NCBI RefSeq assembly: GCF_004345825.1
Contig: NZ_SLXM01000001.1
Location: 620,001-684,000 of the forward strand
Length of the DNA stretch: 64,000 nucleotides
Direction of reading: 5' to 3'
DNA from: Tenacibaculum skagerrakense
GTDB taxonomy: Bacteria > Bacteroidota > Bacteroidia > Flavobacteriales > Flavobacteriaceae
Shown: positions 49,603 through 58,997 of the stretch, in pieces
Position numbering within the stretch: position 1 is the stretch's first letter
Layout: each line of letters begins with the position of its first letter
Notes under the pieces: model-generated
The model's input: the letters and a program-made list of their open reading frames with translations, nothing else
What the model was told of the DNA's origin: nothing
The model's database searches: none
Program-made: the position numbers and the translations under genes

Positions 49603-50832
49603 ATGAAAAAGTTATTTTCAAATTATGCAGCTACCTTTAGCGGACTTTCAAGAGAAGTTTGGTGGTTGTCGTTGATTACTTTAATCAACCGAGCCGGAAC
49701 AATGGTAATTCCGTTTTTATCATTATACCTAACTCAAAGTCTAGGTTTTACTCTTTCTGATGTAGGATTAATTATGGTGTTCTTCGGACTAGGATCTGTC
49801 GCAGGTTCTAGGTTAGGAGGGTATTTAACCGATAGGATTGGGTATTACAAGGTAATGCAATGGAGCTTGTTTTTAACAGGGGTTTTATTTGTATTGCTTC
49901 AGTTTATTAAAACATTAAATGGATTTTGTGCTTCTATTTTCTTTTTGATGATGGTAGCTGATACATTTAGACCAGCCATGTTTGTAGCATTAAGTTCATA
50001 TAGCAAACCAGAAAATAAAACAAGGTCGGTTACGTTAATTCGCTTAGCAATAAACTTAGGATTTTCAGCAGGTCCAGCTGTTGGAGGTTTAATCATAACA
50101 ACGATGGGATATCAAGGATTGTTTTGGGTAGATGGTATTACCTGTGTGATGGCAACAGTATTATTAATAAATGTTTTGAATCCTAGAAAGGCAAGGGTTT
50201 TAGATGAGGTAAAAGTAGAAAATCCAGTATCTGTATACTCTGATAAGCCTTATTGGATTTTCTTAGTAGCGATGGCATTATTTGGAATCGTGTTTTTACA
50301 ATATTTCTCAACTATTCCATTGTATTATAAAGAGGTACATCATTTATCTGAACTTGAAATTGGATTGCTTTTAGGTGCTAACGGGTTTATAATCTTCTTG
50401 TTAGAAATGCCTTTGGTAAAGTCTTTAGAAGATAGTCAGTTATCTAAAATAAACTTAATGCTAGCAGGAGGAGTTCTGGTAACCCTTAGTTTTATTGTGT
50501 TGAACATGACAGGATGGGTTGGAATTTTATTAGTAGGAATGTTTTTTATGACCATAGGAGAAATGATAATGTTTCCTTTTTCAAACGCTTTTGCAATGGA
50601 AAGAGCAAAAAAAGGAAATCAAGGACAGTATATGTCTTGGTATAGTATTTCTTTTTCTGTAGCGCATGTTTTTGGGCATTTTTCAGGAATGCATTTGATT
50701 GAGAAAGTTGGTTTTGATGCTACTTGGTATATAGTATTCGGACTTTCTTTGTTAAGTGGTGTATTTCTGTTAATTCTAAAAGGAAAAACTAAAAGTAACA
50801 CTGTTAAAAAAGTATTGCAATTTGACAAATAA
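49603..50832 (+). CDS. Major facilitator superfamily transporter (multidrug-type)
   Basis: The 409-residue protein has 12 predicted transmembrane helices. The MFS motif A-like GSRLGGYLTDRIGYYKVM lies between helices 2 and 3, and FSAGPAVGGLII is in the helix 5 region. It resembles drug-proton antiporters of the YdeE/MdtH type, so it probably exports an organic compound. The substrate and direction are not proven. It follows a terminator and has a short untranslated leader. Confidence 0.88.
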   Translation: MKKLFSNYAATFSGLSREVWWLSLITLINRAGTMVIPFLSLYLTQSLGFTLSDVGLIMVFFGLGSVAGSRLGGYLTDRIGYYKVMQWSLFLTGVLFVLLQFIKTLNGFCASIFFLMMVADTFRPAMFVALSSYSKPENKTRSVTLIRLAINLGFSAGPAVGGLIITTMGYQGLFWVDGITCVMATVLLINVLNPRKARVLDEVKVENPVSVYSDKPYWIFLVAMALFGIVFLQYFSTIPLYYKEVHHLSELEIGLLLGANGFIIFLLEMPLVKSLEDSQLSKINLMLAGGVLVTLSFIVLNMTGWVGILLVGMFFMTIGEMIMFPFSNAFAMERAKKGNQGQYMSWYSISFSVAHVFGHFSGMHLIEKVGFDATWYIVFGLSLLSGVFLLILKGKTKSNTVKKVLQFDK

Positions 50833-50913
50833 AAGCAAGTAATAGTATTTGGGGATTATAATTTTTACATGAAATTTAAGTTATTAAATGTATTAACCTA
50901 ATCCCCAAATAAA

Positions 50914-52299
50914 ATGAAAAAACTAATTATTTTCTTCTGGTTTAGTATACCAATTTCTATTGCTCAAAATGCTAATATCGAATTTGTTAATGCTACCTAT
51001 CCGTTTGGAACAATGCCTTCGAATAGTATAGAGTCCGATTTACAAACTGCCTATATACAATGGAAAAATGCTTTTGTAGAAACTAATTGTACAAATGGTA
51101 GAGCAAGAGTAAAATTTGATGATCCTAACTTTACGGTTTCTGAAGGAATAGCTTATGGAATGTTGCTGTCGGCTTATGCAAATGATCAAGAACTTTTTGA
51201 TGGTTTATGGAAATATTATCAAAGTCATGAAAATAGTAATGGTGTTATGAACTGGAAAATAGAAGGTTGTGATATTGTAAACGGTCAAAATGGTGCAACA
51301 GATGCAGAACTAGATGCTGCAATAGCGTTAATTGTTGCAGGGAATCGCTTTGGAAATACAGGAAGCTTCAATTATCATCAAGATGCGAAGAACTTAATCG
51401 CTATTATAAAACAGCATGAAATTGAATCAGGAAGTTTTGTGTTAAAGCCAGGTGATGCTTGGGGAGGATCAAATAATACGAACCCGTCTTATTTTGCTCC
51501 TGGGTATTTTAGAGTTTATGGAGAGTTTACAAACGATGTTACTTTTTGGAATAATGTAACTACTAAAACCTATCAAATTTTAAATGCTAATTTAAGTGTA
51601 AACAATGCTGTAGATTGTTTAGTTTCAGATTGGTGTAAAGCAGATGGTTCGTATTCTGATATTGTTTCTTGGGCTTATAATTCAGGGAAATCGTTCTATT
51701 ATGATGCCGCCAGAACTCCATGGAGAATTGCTACAGATTATTTGTGGTACGGAAAAACAGATGCATCTGATTATTTAGATAAATGTGTAAATTTTGTGAA
51801 CAGCGTTGGAGGATTAGATAATATTAAAGCTGGTTATCATCAAGATGGAACAAGTATTCATAATTTTCAAGATCCGGTTTATACAGGTTCTTTTGCTGCT
51901 TCCTTATTAATTTCAAATAATCAAAATATAGTTGATGAAGCTTATACAACTACAAAAAATCTTACATCAACCAAATATTTTGCAACAACACTAAGAGTAA
52001 TTTATATGTTTACTTTGTCTGGTAATTTTTTCAATCCAGTTACAAGTGTTTTAGGAACAGATGAAATAGATTATGCAGGGAATAATCATTTTGTGTACCC
52101 AAATCCAACTTCCGATAAATTATTTCTAAAGAATTTTGAAGCAGGAACAGTATTGAAGATTTATACTTTGAATGGAAGTGAAGTAATTAAAGTAAAAGTT
52201 GATAATCAAGAAAATGCTACGATAGATATCTCAAAGTTAGCAACTGGAGCTTATTTTATCAGAGGGGAAAAAGTAAAGCTTCGGTTTATTAAAAAATAG
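50914..52299 (+). CDS. T9SS-secreted glycoside hydrolase family 8 enzyme
   Basis: The 461-residue protein has a signal peptide (MKKLIIFFWFSIPISIA), a GH8 (alpha/alpha)6 domain (about 20-385) and a T9SS C-terminal sorting domain. The GH8 hallmarks are SEGIAYGMLLSAYAND (acid Glu), MNWKIEG, and ATDAELDAAIALIVAGNRF; these are endo-beta-1,4-glucanase, chitosanase or licheninase motifs. The C-terminal domain (YPNPTSDKLFLKNFEAGTVLKIYTLNG...ISKLATGAYFIRG) directs export by the type IX system and surface attachment. The polysaccharide substrate cannot be decided. No PUL genes (SusC/D) are near. Confidence 0.9.
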   Translation: MKKLIIFFWFSIPISIAQNANIEFVNATYPFGTMPSNSIESDLQTAYIQWKNAFVETNCTNGRARVKFDDPNFTVSEGIAYGMLLSAYANDQELFDGLWKYYQSHENSNGVMNWKIEGCDIVNGQNGATDAELDAAIALIVAGNRFGNTGSFNYHQDAKNLIAIIKQHEIESGSFVLKPGDAWGGSNNTNPSYFAPGYFRVYGEFTNDVTFWNNVTTKTYQILNANLSVNNAVDCLVSDWCKADGSYSDIVSWAYNSGKSFYYDAARTPWRIATDYLWYGKTDASDYLDKCVNFVNSVGGLDNIKAGYHQDGTSIHNFQDPVYTGSFAASLLISNNQNIVDEAYTTTKNLTSTKYFATTLRVIYMFTLSGNFFNPVTSVLGTDEIDYAGNNHFVYPNPTSDKLFLKNFEAGTVLKIYTLNGSEVIKVKVDNQENATIDISKLATGAYFIRGEKVKLRFIKK

Positions 52300-52315
52300 G
52301 AATAACATTAAAAAT

Positions 52316-52343
52316 AAAAAGTGGACTATAAAGCCCACTTTTT
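52316..52343. terminator. Bidirectional terminator
   Basis: AAAAAGTGG and CCACTTTTT form a stem with a 10-nt loop, between the GH8 gene and the convergent peptide gene. Confidence 0.8.
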
Positions 52344-52363
52344 ATTTTTAATGCAGTTTTGTC

Positions 52364-52588
52364 TTAAAACATATTATCACCACCAGTTGGAATTTCTGTT
52401 TTTACACAAGTACCCGATTTTGTAGCACAATTAACACTTGGAGATTTTCCGCTAGTACAACATTTTCTGTAACCGTTACCACAAGTTATACATACTTGTC
52501 CTGTTGAAGCATAAATCATTCCTCCTAAAATGTTTAATTGTTGAGACTTCTTTAAAGGGGTTCCTAAATTTAAAATTGATTTTTTCAT
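52364..52588 (-). CDS. Double-glycine-leader Cys-rich peptide precursor
   Basis: The 74-residue precursor begins MKKSILNLGTPLKKSQQLNI and has LGG at residues 21-23, the double-glycine leader used by C39-peptidase ABC exporters and typical of Bacteroidetes bacteriocin/natural-product precursors. The predicted mature peptide is about 51 residues (from Met24), neutral to basic, and has six cysteines (in QVCITCGNG, RKCCTSG, VNCATKSGTCVK), enough for three disulfides or thioether bridges. No exporter, modification enzyme or immunity gene is adjacent. It is a lone minus-strand gene between two plus-strand genes. Confidence 0.7.
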   Translation of the reverse strand: MKKSILNLGTPLKKSQQLNILGGMIYASTGQVCITCGNGYRKCCTSGKSPSVNCATKSGTCVKTEIPTGGDNMF

Positions 52589-52743
52589 TTAATAGCGTTT
52601 AATGTTATAATAAATAGTTACTAATAAGTATAAAATGTTACTGGTAGAATGATTTTTCTATTTCCTAGCTTTTCTAATTAGAATCGTAATGTAAGTAAAA
52701 ACTTTAAAATAATTATAAGTAAAATAAATTGTAATAAGTATGT

Positions 52744-52751
52744 TATTTTTG
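52744..52751 (+). promoter_or_regulatory. -7 element of mazG
   Basis: TATTTTTG matches TAnnTTTG exactly, 22 nt before the ATG at 52774. Confidence 0.5.
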
Positions 52752-52773
52752 AAGCTGAAACTTATAGAACGAT

Positions 52774-53100
52774 ATGAACATACAAGACGCTCAAAAACAA
52801 GTAGACGATTGGATTAAAAATCACGGAGTTCGTTATTTTAATGAATTAACGAATATGGCTCAACTAACCGAAGAAGTAGGAGAGGTAGCAAGAATTATTG
52901 CTAGAAGATACGGAGAGCAAAGTGAAAAGGAAAGTGATAAACAAAAGGATTTAGGTGAAGAATTAGCAGATGTTGTATTTGTGGTTTTATGTTTAGCAAA
53001 CCAAACAGGCGTGAACTTACAAGAGGCTTTTGATAAGAAACTAGATCTAAAAACTAAAAGAGATCACGATCGTCACCATAACAATGAAAAATTAAAATAA
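52774..53100 (+). CDS. MazG-family nucleotide pyrophosphohydrolase
   Basis: The 108-residue protein has the MazG/MazG-like motif: LTEEVGEVARIIAR (ExxE, about 31-44) followed by DLGEELADVVFVVLCLAN (ExxxD, about 60-77), which binds Mg for hydrolysis of NTPs to NMP and PPi. The single-domain size indicates the small house-cleaning type. The final KRDHDRHHNNEKLK is charged. The next gene starts within its stop codon (TAATG), so translation is coupled. Confidence 0.9.
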   Translation: MNIQDAQKQVDDWIKNHGVRYFNELTNMAQLTEEVGEVARIIARRYGEQSEKESDKQKDLGEELADVVFVVLCLANQTGVNLQEAFDKKLDLKTKRDHDRHHNNEKLK

Positions 53101-53348
53101 TGTCTTTGCATAAAAATATAGGGAAAAGTTTATTTTGGATAAATACATTCAAAATCGGAATTCCTTTTTTCTTAATAGTTACTATTTTCTCATTATTGTT
53201 TAATAGTGCGAGTGATATCTTCTCAGGAAATTTTGATAAGGTTGCTGAAGTACATTTTACAAATATGAAATGGGTTCGATTTTTTTTAGGAAAAATCGTA
53301 ATAAGTATTATGTACGGAATGTACATTACCAATAAGAAAATGAAATAA
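53100..53348 (+). CDS. Small membrane protein coupled to mazG
   Basis: The 82-residue protein has two predicted transmembrane helices (about 18-37 and 61-76; KIGIPFFLIVTIFSLLF and FFLGKIVISIMYGMYI) around a short loop. It overlaps the mazG stop codon by one base (TAATG). The family is not recognised; in this strand order aroA lies further downstream after the opposite BNR gene. Confidence 0.65.
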   Translation: MSLHKNIGKSLFWINTFKIGIPFFLIVTIFSLLFNSASDIFSGNFDKVAEVHFTNMKWVRFFLGKIVISIMYGMYITNKKMK

Positions 53349-53352
53349 AAAA

Positions 53353-53424
53353 TTGTCAGGTCGAGCGAAGTCGAGACTTATTTTTTGATTTTAAAGAGCT
53401 TCTCGACTGCGCTCGAAGTGACAA
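53353..53424. repeat. REP-like inverted repeat, TCGAGCGAAGTCGAGA type
   Basis: The 72-bp element consists of a left arm TTGTCAGGTCGAGCGAAGTC (53353-53372, continuing GAGA) and a right arm beginning TCTCGACTGCGCTCGAAGTG (53401-53420) around an AT-rich loop. The right arm is nearly identical, in reverse complement, to the sequence inside hemW at 19290. It lies between convergent genes and may also stop transcription. Confidence 0.9.
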
Positions 53425-53428
53425 ATGC

Positions 53429-56400
53429 TTAATCTAACTGAATAAAATCAATCTGACTATCTTTTACTTTTTGATTTAATTGTTTTACCTCTGAATTAAA
53501 TAATTGATATAGTTTATTTAATTCGATATCAATGTCTTTTGTGATTTCGTTTTTAAAAGCTATTGCTTGATCTGTTGGTTTAAAATCGCCGATTCTAGTT
53601 AAAGAATTCAAATGCCCTAACTTGTTGTTTAATTTAATCGGGAAGTTCAATGGATCTTGATTACTTTTACTTTTCGTTTGATATAAATTGTTTTCAACAA
53701 CAGTCATATCTTTCAATAATTTATCTGCAAAATCTATTAACTCTTTATGTTTCTTTTTGTCTTTAATAGATTTTTTCAGAGTGGTTATTTGAGTTCTAAC
53801 TTTCTTTACATTTTTCAACGCTTTATGAATTTCCGTCATTTTAGCATTAATGCTATTAATGAAATCAAACTGTGCTTTTAAATCAGCTTCAGAAGATTCT
53901 GAATTCGGCTTGTTTTTAATAGAAAATTTTTCAGAAGTTATATTTCCATTAGCAGTAAGTGTTACTGAGTAGTTTCCAGGTAAAGCCATCGGGCCATTTA
54001 AAGAAGCCCACCATAAAATCATACCTTCTACTTTTTCAGCGCCAGCATACATCATATCCCAATGGAAAATATTATTTCCCTGTTTTACGTCTAATTTTCG
54101 CTCTTTTTCTTCTTTATTAGGATGTGTACTAAAAACTTGAATTTTATTGTTAGTATTATCATAAAATGAAAGCGAGATAGTATCTTTTTCAGTATAGTTT
54201 TTTACGAAATAATTTACAACAACTCCTCCGTAATGATTTGTTCCATTTCTTTTTGATGTAGCTCCATTTCCGCCGCCCATTCTATAACTAGTTTTTGGTT
54301 TGTACACAAAAACATCCTTATTAGTAATAGTTGTATTTAGTTGATGAAGTGGCGTTAAATCATCAATAATCCATAAAGATCTACCTTGGGTAGCGGCAAT
54401 TAAATTGTCTTCTTTTATGGCTAAATCGGTAATAGGTACAATTGGTAAATTCAATTGGAATTGTTGCCAATCTTTTCCATCATTAAAAGAAATATACATT
54501 CCTCTTTCGGTACCTGCGTATAATAAACCTTTCCTTTTAGGATCGGCTCTTAAAGCTCTAGTGAAATCTTCATTTCCAATTCCGTTTGTAATCTTCTTCC
54601 AAGAAGCACCGTAATCTTCTGTTTTGTAGATATAAGGTTGGTAATCTCCCGTCTTATATTTTGTTCCAACTATGTAAGCTCCGCCTTTGGTAAATGGATC
54701 TATTTCAATACAATTAATCATCATCCATTCAGGCATTTTTTTAGGAGTGATGTTTGTCCAGTTTTTCCCGCCATCTATAGTAATATGAACTAATCCGTCA
54801 TCGGAACCTGTATAAATTACGCCGTCTTCATTTGGAACTTCAGCAACAGCGAAAATAGTTCCATAGTATTCAACACCAGTATTATCTTTTGTAATTGGTC
54901 CACCAGAAGGTCCTAAAGTTTTTGGGTCATTTCGTGTTAAATCAGGACTAATAATTTCCCAAGACTGACCTTCATTAGTCGTTGCATGTAAATGATTAGA
55001 AGCTGCATATAATTTCTTCGGATTATTCGGAGAAAATAAGATAGGGAAATTCCATTGGAAACGATATTTAAAATCTTCAGCTCCATGTCCCATAGGATCA
55101 TCCGGCCAAACATTAATAGCTCTAACAGAACCAGTTTTATGATTAACGCGTGTTAATAGTCCACCATAACTTCCACCATAGGCAATATCGTTGTTTAAAG
55201 GATCAACGGCAATATGAGCACTTTCTCCTCCAGCAGTTTCTTCCCAATCCTGATTGGTAATATATCTTCCTTCGGATCTATGGGAAATTCTAATAGTTGA
55301 ATTGTCTTGCTGCGCAGCATAAATCCTATAAGGGAAATGATTATCAGTAGTTACTCTATAAAATTGAGCAGTAGGCTGATTTAAATATGTTGACCAGTTT
55401 TCACCTGCGTCAAAAGAAATTTGAGCTCCACCATCATCACCAATTATCATTCGCTGATTGTCTTCAGGAGCAATCCATAAATCATGATGATCTCCATGTG
55501 GTGCATTATATGTTTTATACGTTTTTCCTCCATCTGTTGATTTATGATAACGTACGTTTAATACATATACGATATTTTCATCTTGAGTATCTGCATAAAT
55601 TCGAGTGTAATACCAAGCTCGTTGACGTAATTTTCGTTCACTATTTATAAGTTTCCAGGTTTTTCCTCCATCGGTTGATTTATATACGCCTCCTTTTTCA
55701 TTTTCTATTAAAGCATATACTATTTCTGAATTAACAGGTGAAACCGCTACACCTGAGATTCCCCAAATCCCTTTTGGTAAACCATCATTTTCGGAAATAT
55801 TTGTCCACGTTTCTCCTTCATCGGTACTTTTCCAAATAGCAGAACCTTCACCACCACTAGATAAACTATACGGAGTTCTTCTTACATTCCAAGTTGAAGC
55901 ATATAAAACTCTAGGGTTATTTGGGTCAATAATTAAATCAATTGCACCAGCATCAGAATTACTAAATAATACTTTCTTCCAGTTTTTCCCTCCATCTGTA
56001 GATTTGTAAACACCTCTTTCTTCCGTAGATTTATATAAATCTCCCAATACCGCTGCAAAAACAATATCAGGGTTTTTAGGATGAATTCTAATTCTTGGAA
56101 TATGACGTGAATTAGGTAAACCAATATGTTCCCAAGTTTTCCCTGCATTTACAGATTTCCAAACACCATCTCCAGAAGAAACATTTCCTCTTACTGTTTT
56201 TTCACCCATTCCCACATAAATAATGTTGTTGTCCCACTCACTAACTGCTATTGATCCTACAGATCCTCCGAAAAATCCATCTGAGATATTTTGCCAAGTA
56301 TTACCAGCGTCATTGGTTTTCCAGATTCCTCCACCTGTACTTCCCATGTAAAAGAGATTTGGTTTTTTAGAAACTCCGGTAACAGCGCAACTTCTTCCGC

Positions 56401-56536
56401 CTCGAAATGGACCTATGTTTCTCCATTCGATTGCGTTAAAATATGCTTCAGAAAATTGGCTATTGTTTTTTTGAGCGTTAACTTTGAGACTTGAGAGTAG
56501 CAATAAACATACTCCTAAAAAAAGTAGTTTTTTCAT
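53429..56536 (-). CDS. Large exported BNR/sortilin-like repeat protein
   Basis: The 1035-residue protein has a signal peptide (MKKLLFLGVCLLLLSSLKVNA) and many Asp-box/BNR-type motifs: SDGGKNWKKV, STDEGETWTN, STDGGKTWK, TDGGKNWTN, TEDYGASWKK and NDGKDWQQ, which build beta propellers like those of sialidases and the sortilin (VPS10) family. The region after about residue 740 changes to a different, helical C-terminal part. Homologues in Bacteroidetes are annotated as glycosyl hydrolases or exosialidase-like, but the catalytic residues of sialidases are not evident. It may bind or process glycans or proteins at the surface. Confidence 0.85.
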   Translation of the reverse strand: MKKLLFLGVCLLLLSSLKVNAQKNNSQFSEAYFNAIEWRNIGPFRGGRSCAVTGVSKKPNLFYMGSTGGGIWKTNDAGNTWQNISDGFFGGSVGSIAVSEWDNNIIYVGMGEKTVRGNVSSGDGVWKSVNAGKTWEHIGLPNSRHIPRIRIHPKNPDIVFAAVLGDLYKSTEERGVYKSTDGGKNWKKVLFSNSDAGAIDLIIDPNNPRVLYASTWNVRRTPYSLSSGGEGSAIWKSTDEGETWTNISENDGLPKGIWGISGVAVSPVNSEIVYALIENEKGGVYKSTDGGKTWKLINSERKLRQRAWYYTRIYADTQDENIVYVLNVRYHKSTDGGKTYKTYNAPHGDHHDLWIAPEDNQRMIIGDDGGAQISFDAGENWSTYLNQPTAQFYRVTTDNHFPYRIYAAQQDNSTIRISHRSEGRYITNQDWEETAGGESAHIAVDPLNNDIAYGGSYGGLLTRVNHKTGSVRAINVWPDDPMGHGAEDFKYRFQWNFPILFSPNNPKKLYAASNHLHATTNEGQSWEIISPDLTRNDPKTLGPSGGPITKDNTGVEYYGTIFAVAEVPNEDGVIYTGSDDGLVHITIDGGKNWTNITPKKMPEWMMINCIEIDPFTKGGAYIVGTKYKTGDYQPYIYKTEDYGASWKKITNGIGNEDFTRALRADPKRKGLLYAGTERGMYISFNDGKDWQQFQLNLPIVPITDLAIKEDNLIAATQGRSLWIIDDLTPLHQLNTTITNKDVFVYKPKTSYRMGGGNGATSKRNGTNHYGGVVVNYFVKNYTEKDTISLSFYDNTNNKIQVFSTHPNKEEKERKLDVKQGNNIFHWDMMYAGAEKVEGMILWWASLNGPMALPGNYSVTLTANGNITSEKFSIKNKPNSESSEADLKAQFDFINSINAKMTEIHKALKNVKKVRTQITTLKKSIKDKKKHKELIDFADKLLKDMTVVENNLYQTKSKSNQDPLNFPIKLNNKLGHLNSLTRIGDFKPTDQAIAFKNEITKDIDIELNKLYQLFNSEVKQLNQKVKDSQIDFIQLD

Positions 56537-56577
56537 TTGATTTAGTTGATTAAGAAGCTAAATATAAAATTTTGTTA

Positions 56578-57810
56578 ATGGACTTATTGTTAAAGATTCC
56601 TAAAAATCAATTATTTAAAAATAGTGTAATTGTTTCAGGTTCCAAAAGCGAATCGAATCGTCTATTGATTTTACAGCAATTATACCCAGAATTAGAAATT
56701 GAAAACCTATCAAATTCAGATGATTCTATCCATATGCAACATGCTTTAAAAAGTAACGAAGAGGTTGCAGATATTGGTCATGCTGGAACAGCAATGCGAT
56801 TTTTAACTGCTTTTTTTGCATCTCAAGAAGGAACAACTAAAATTTTACAAGGATCTGAAAGAATGCACAATCGTCCGATTAAAATTTTAGTAGATGCTTT
56901 GAGAGATTTAGGGGCAGATATTACCTATTTGGAAAAAGAGGGATATCCTCCTTTAAAAATTAACGGAAAAAAATTAGCAAATAGTAGTGTTACCATTCAA
57001 GGAAACGTAAGTAGTCAATATATTTCTGCATTATTATTAATTGCTTCGAGTTTACCAAACGGACTAGAAATTGATTTATTAGGTGAGATCACATCGATTC
57101 CATACATAAAAATGACATTGAGTTTACTGAGTCAATTAGGAATTGAAAGCTCTTTTGAAGGCAATATCATAAGGGTAGAACCTAAGGAAGCTATTGAAAA
57201 TAGTAAAGTTATTGTCGAAGCCGATTGGAGTTCAGCATCTTACTTTTATTCATTGGTTGCGTTAAGTGAAATCGGAACCGAAATTAAATTATCATCCTAC
57301 AAGAAAGAGAGTTTACAAGGTGATAGTTGTTTGGCTTACATTTATAAACATTTTGGTGTTTCCACAACTTTTGAAGAATATACAATACTTTTAAAAAAGG
57401 AAGAAGAGACAAAAACTTCGTTGTTAGAGTTAGACCTTGTAAAAGCACCTGATATTGCACAAACTATAGCAGTAACTTGTTTTGCGTTGAGGGTTCCTTG
57501 TAAATTAGTAGGATTGCATACACTAAAAATTAAGGAAACAGATAGACTAGAGGCATTAAAAGAAGAAATAACAAAGTTAGGCGGAACCATTTCTGTTACA
57601 AATGAAGAATTACATTTAGAGACTTCTGATAGAATTAATAATAACATCGAAATAGAGACATATAATGACCATAGAATGGCAATGGCATTTACTCCATTAG
57701 CATTAAAAGTTCCTATTAAAATAAAAGATGCAAAAGTGGTAACTAAGTCATATAGAAATTTTTGGGAGGACTTTGAAAACCTCGGAATTCCTCAAGAAGT
57801 TCTAAAATAA
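56578..57810 (+). CDS. aroA: 3-phosphoshikimate 1-carboxyvinyltransferase (EPSP synthase)
   Basis: The enzyme transfers the enolpyruvyl group of PEP to shikimate-3-phosphate in aromatic amino acid synthesis. The 410-residue protein has the substrate-binding VSGSKSESNRLLIL, GHAGTAMRFLTAFFA (the usual GNAGTTMR position has His-Ala), and C-terminal YNDHRMAMAFTPLAL and VTKSYRNFWEDF. Some sites differ from the E. coli consensus (e.g. GHAGTAMR), which could affect PEP or glyphosate handling. The ATG at 56578 was chosen; the in-frame TTG at 56572 gives two extra residues. Confidence 0.93.
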   Translation: MDLLLKIPKNQLFKNSVIVSGSKSESNRLLILQQLYPELEIENLSNSDDSIHMQHALKSNEEVADIGHAGTAMRFLTAFFASQEGTTKILQGSERMHNRPIKILVDALRDLGADITYLEKEGYPPLKINGKKLANSSVTIQGNVSSQYISALLLIASSLPNGLEIDLLGEITSIPYIKMTLSLLSQLGIESSFEGNIIRVEPKEAIENSKVIVEADWSSASYFYSLVALSEIGTEIKLSSYKKESLQGDSCLAYIYKHFGVSTTFEEYTILLKKEEETKTSLLELDLVKAPDIAQTIAVTCFALRVPCKLVGLHTLKIKETDRLEALKEEITKLGGTISVTNEELHLETSDRINNNIEIETYNDHRMAMAFTPLALKVPIKIKDAKVVTKSYRNFWEDFENLGIPQEVLK

Positions 57811-57822
57811 TATGGCAAACGC

Positions 57823-57854
57823 TTGACAAGCCCTGTTTTGAAGTCGTATATTTG
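57823..57854 (+). promoter_or_regulatory. Promoter of queA
   Basis: TTG (57823-57825, in TTGACA), 21 bp, TATATTTG (57847-57854). It lies 23 nt before the ATG at 57878. Confidence 0.65.
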
Positions 57855-57877
57855 CCGCCATTAACAAATATTCTACA

Positions 57878-58927
57878 ATGAAATTATCTCAATTTAACTT
57901 CGATTTACCAAAAGAGTTATTAGCAGAATACCCATCAGAGCACAGAGATGAAGCTCGTTTAATGGTATTAAATCGTAAAGAACAAACTATTGAACATAAG
58001 TTGTTTAAAGATTTAATCAATTATTTCGATGAAGGAGATGTAATGATGCTTAATAACACGAAAGTTTTCCCTGCTAGAATGTATGGTAACAAAGAGAAAA
58101 CAGGAGCGAGAATTGAAGTTTTTTTATTAAGAGAATTAAATGCTGAGCACAGATTATGGGATGTTTTAGTAGATCCAGCTCGTAAGATTCGTATAGGAAA
58201 CAAACTTTTCTTTGGAGATGATGATAGTCTAGTTGCAGAGGTTATTGATAATACAACATCTAGAGGAAGAACATTACGTTTCTTATTTGATGGTTCTTAC
58301 GAAGAGTTTCGTAGAAAGTTAATTGAGTTAGGAGAAACTCCATTACCAAAATACATCAAAAGAGAGGTTGAACCAGAAGATGAAGAGCGTTACCAAACAA
58401 TTTATGCAAAGCATGAAGGAGCTGTAGCAGCACCAACAGCAGGATTACACTTCTCTAAACACTTAATGAAGCGTTTAGAAATTAAAGGAGTTGAGTTTGC
58501 AGAAATGACATTACATGTTGGATTAGGAACTTTCAATCCAGTTGAGGTTGAAGATCTTTCTAAGCATAAAATGGATTCTGAGCAAATTATCATTCCAGAG
58601 GAAGCATGTAATGTTGTTAACAATGCTTTAGATAGAAAGAAAAGAGTTTGTGCAGTTGGTACTACGGTTATGAGAACAGTTGAATCTTCGGTATCTGCAA
58701 ATCATCGCTTAAATGCTTATGACGGTTGGACAAATAAATTTATTTTCCCTCCATATGATTTTAGTATTGCTAATTGTATGGTAACAAATTTCCATACTCC
58801 AAAGTCTACATTATTAATGATGATTGCTGCATTTGCTGGATATGATTTTGTAATGGAAGCATACGAACAAGCTGTAAAAGAAAAGTACAAGTTCTACTCG
58901 TACGGTGATGCAATGTTAATTATTTAA
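57878..58927 (+). CDS. queA: S-adenosylmethionine:tRNA ribosyltransferase-isomerase
   Basis: QueA forms epoxyqueuosine at tRNA position 34 from preQ1 by transferring the ribosyl part of SAM. The 349-residue length is standard. The features are [63 protein letters not shown] and [17 protein letters not shown]. Its own promoter and terminator make it a single-gene unit. Confidence 0.96.
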   Translation: MKLSQFNFDLPKELLAEYPSEHRDEARLMVLNRKEQTIEHKLFKDLINYFDEGDVMMLNNTKVFPARMYGNKEKTGARIEVFLLRELNAEHRLWDVLVDPARKIRIGNKLFFGDDDSLVAEVIDNTTSRGRTLRFLFDGSYEEFRRKLIELGETPLPKYIKREVEPEDEERYQTIYAKHEGAVAAPTAGLHFSKHLMKRLEIKGVEFAEMTLHVGLGTFNPVEVEDLSKHKMDSEQIIIPEEACNVVNNALDRKKRVCAVGTTVMRTVESSVSANHRLNAYDGWTNKFIFPPYDFSIANCMVTNFHTPKSTLLMMIAAFAGYDFVMEAYEQAVKEKYKFYSYGDAMLII

Positions 58928-58949
58928 GAACTATAAGAATCACAATATA

Positions 58950-58982
58950 AAAAACCTCATAGGAAACTCTATGAGGTTTTTC
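58950..58982 (+). terminator. Terminator of queA
   Basis: AAAACCTCATAG and CTATGAGGTTTTT form a strong stem. It overlaps the extended open frame of rlmN (in-frame ATG at 58971), so that ATG is not the start. Confidence 0.9.
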
Positions 58983-58997
58983 CTATTTTTGAAGAGA

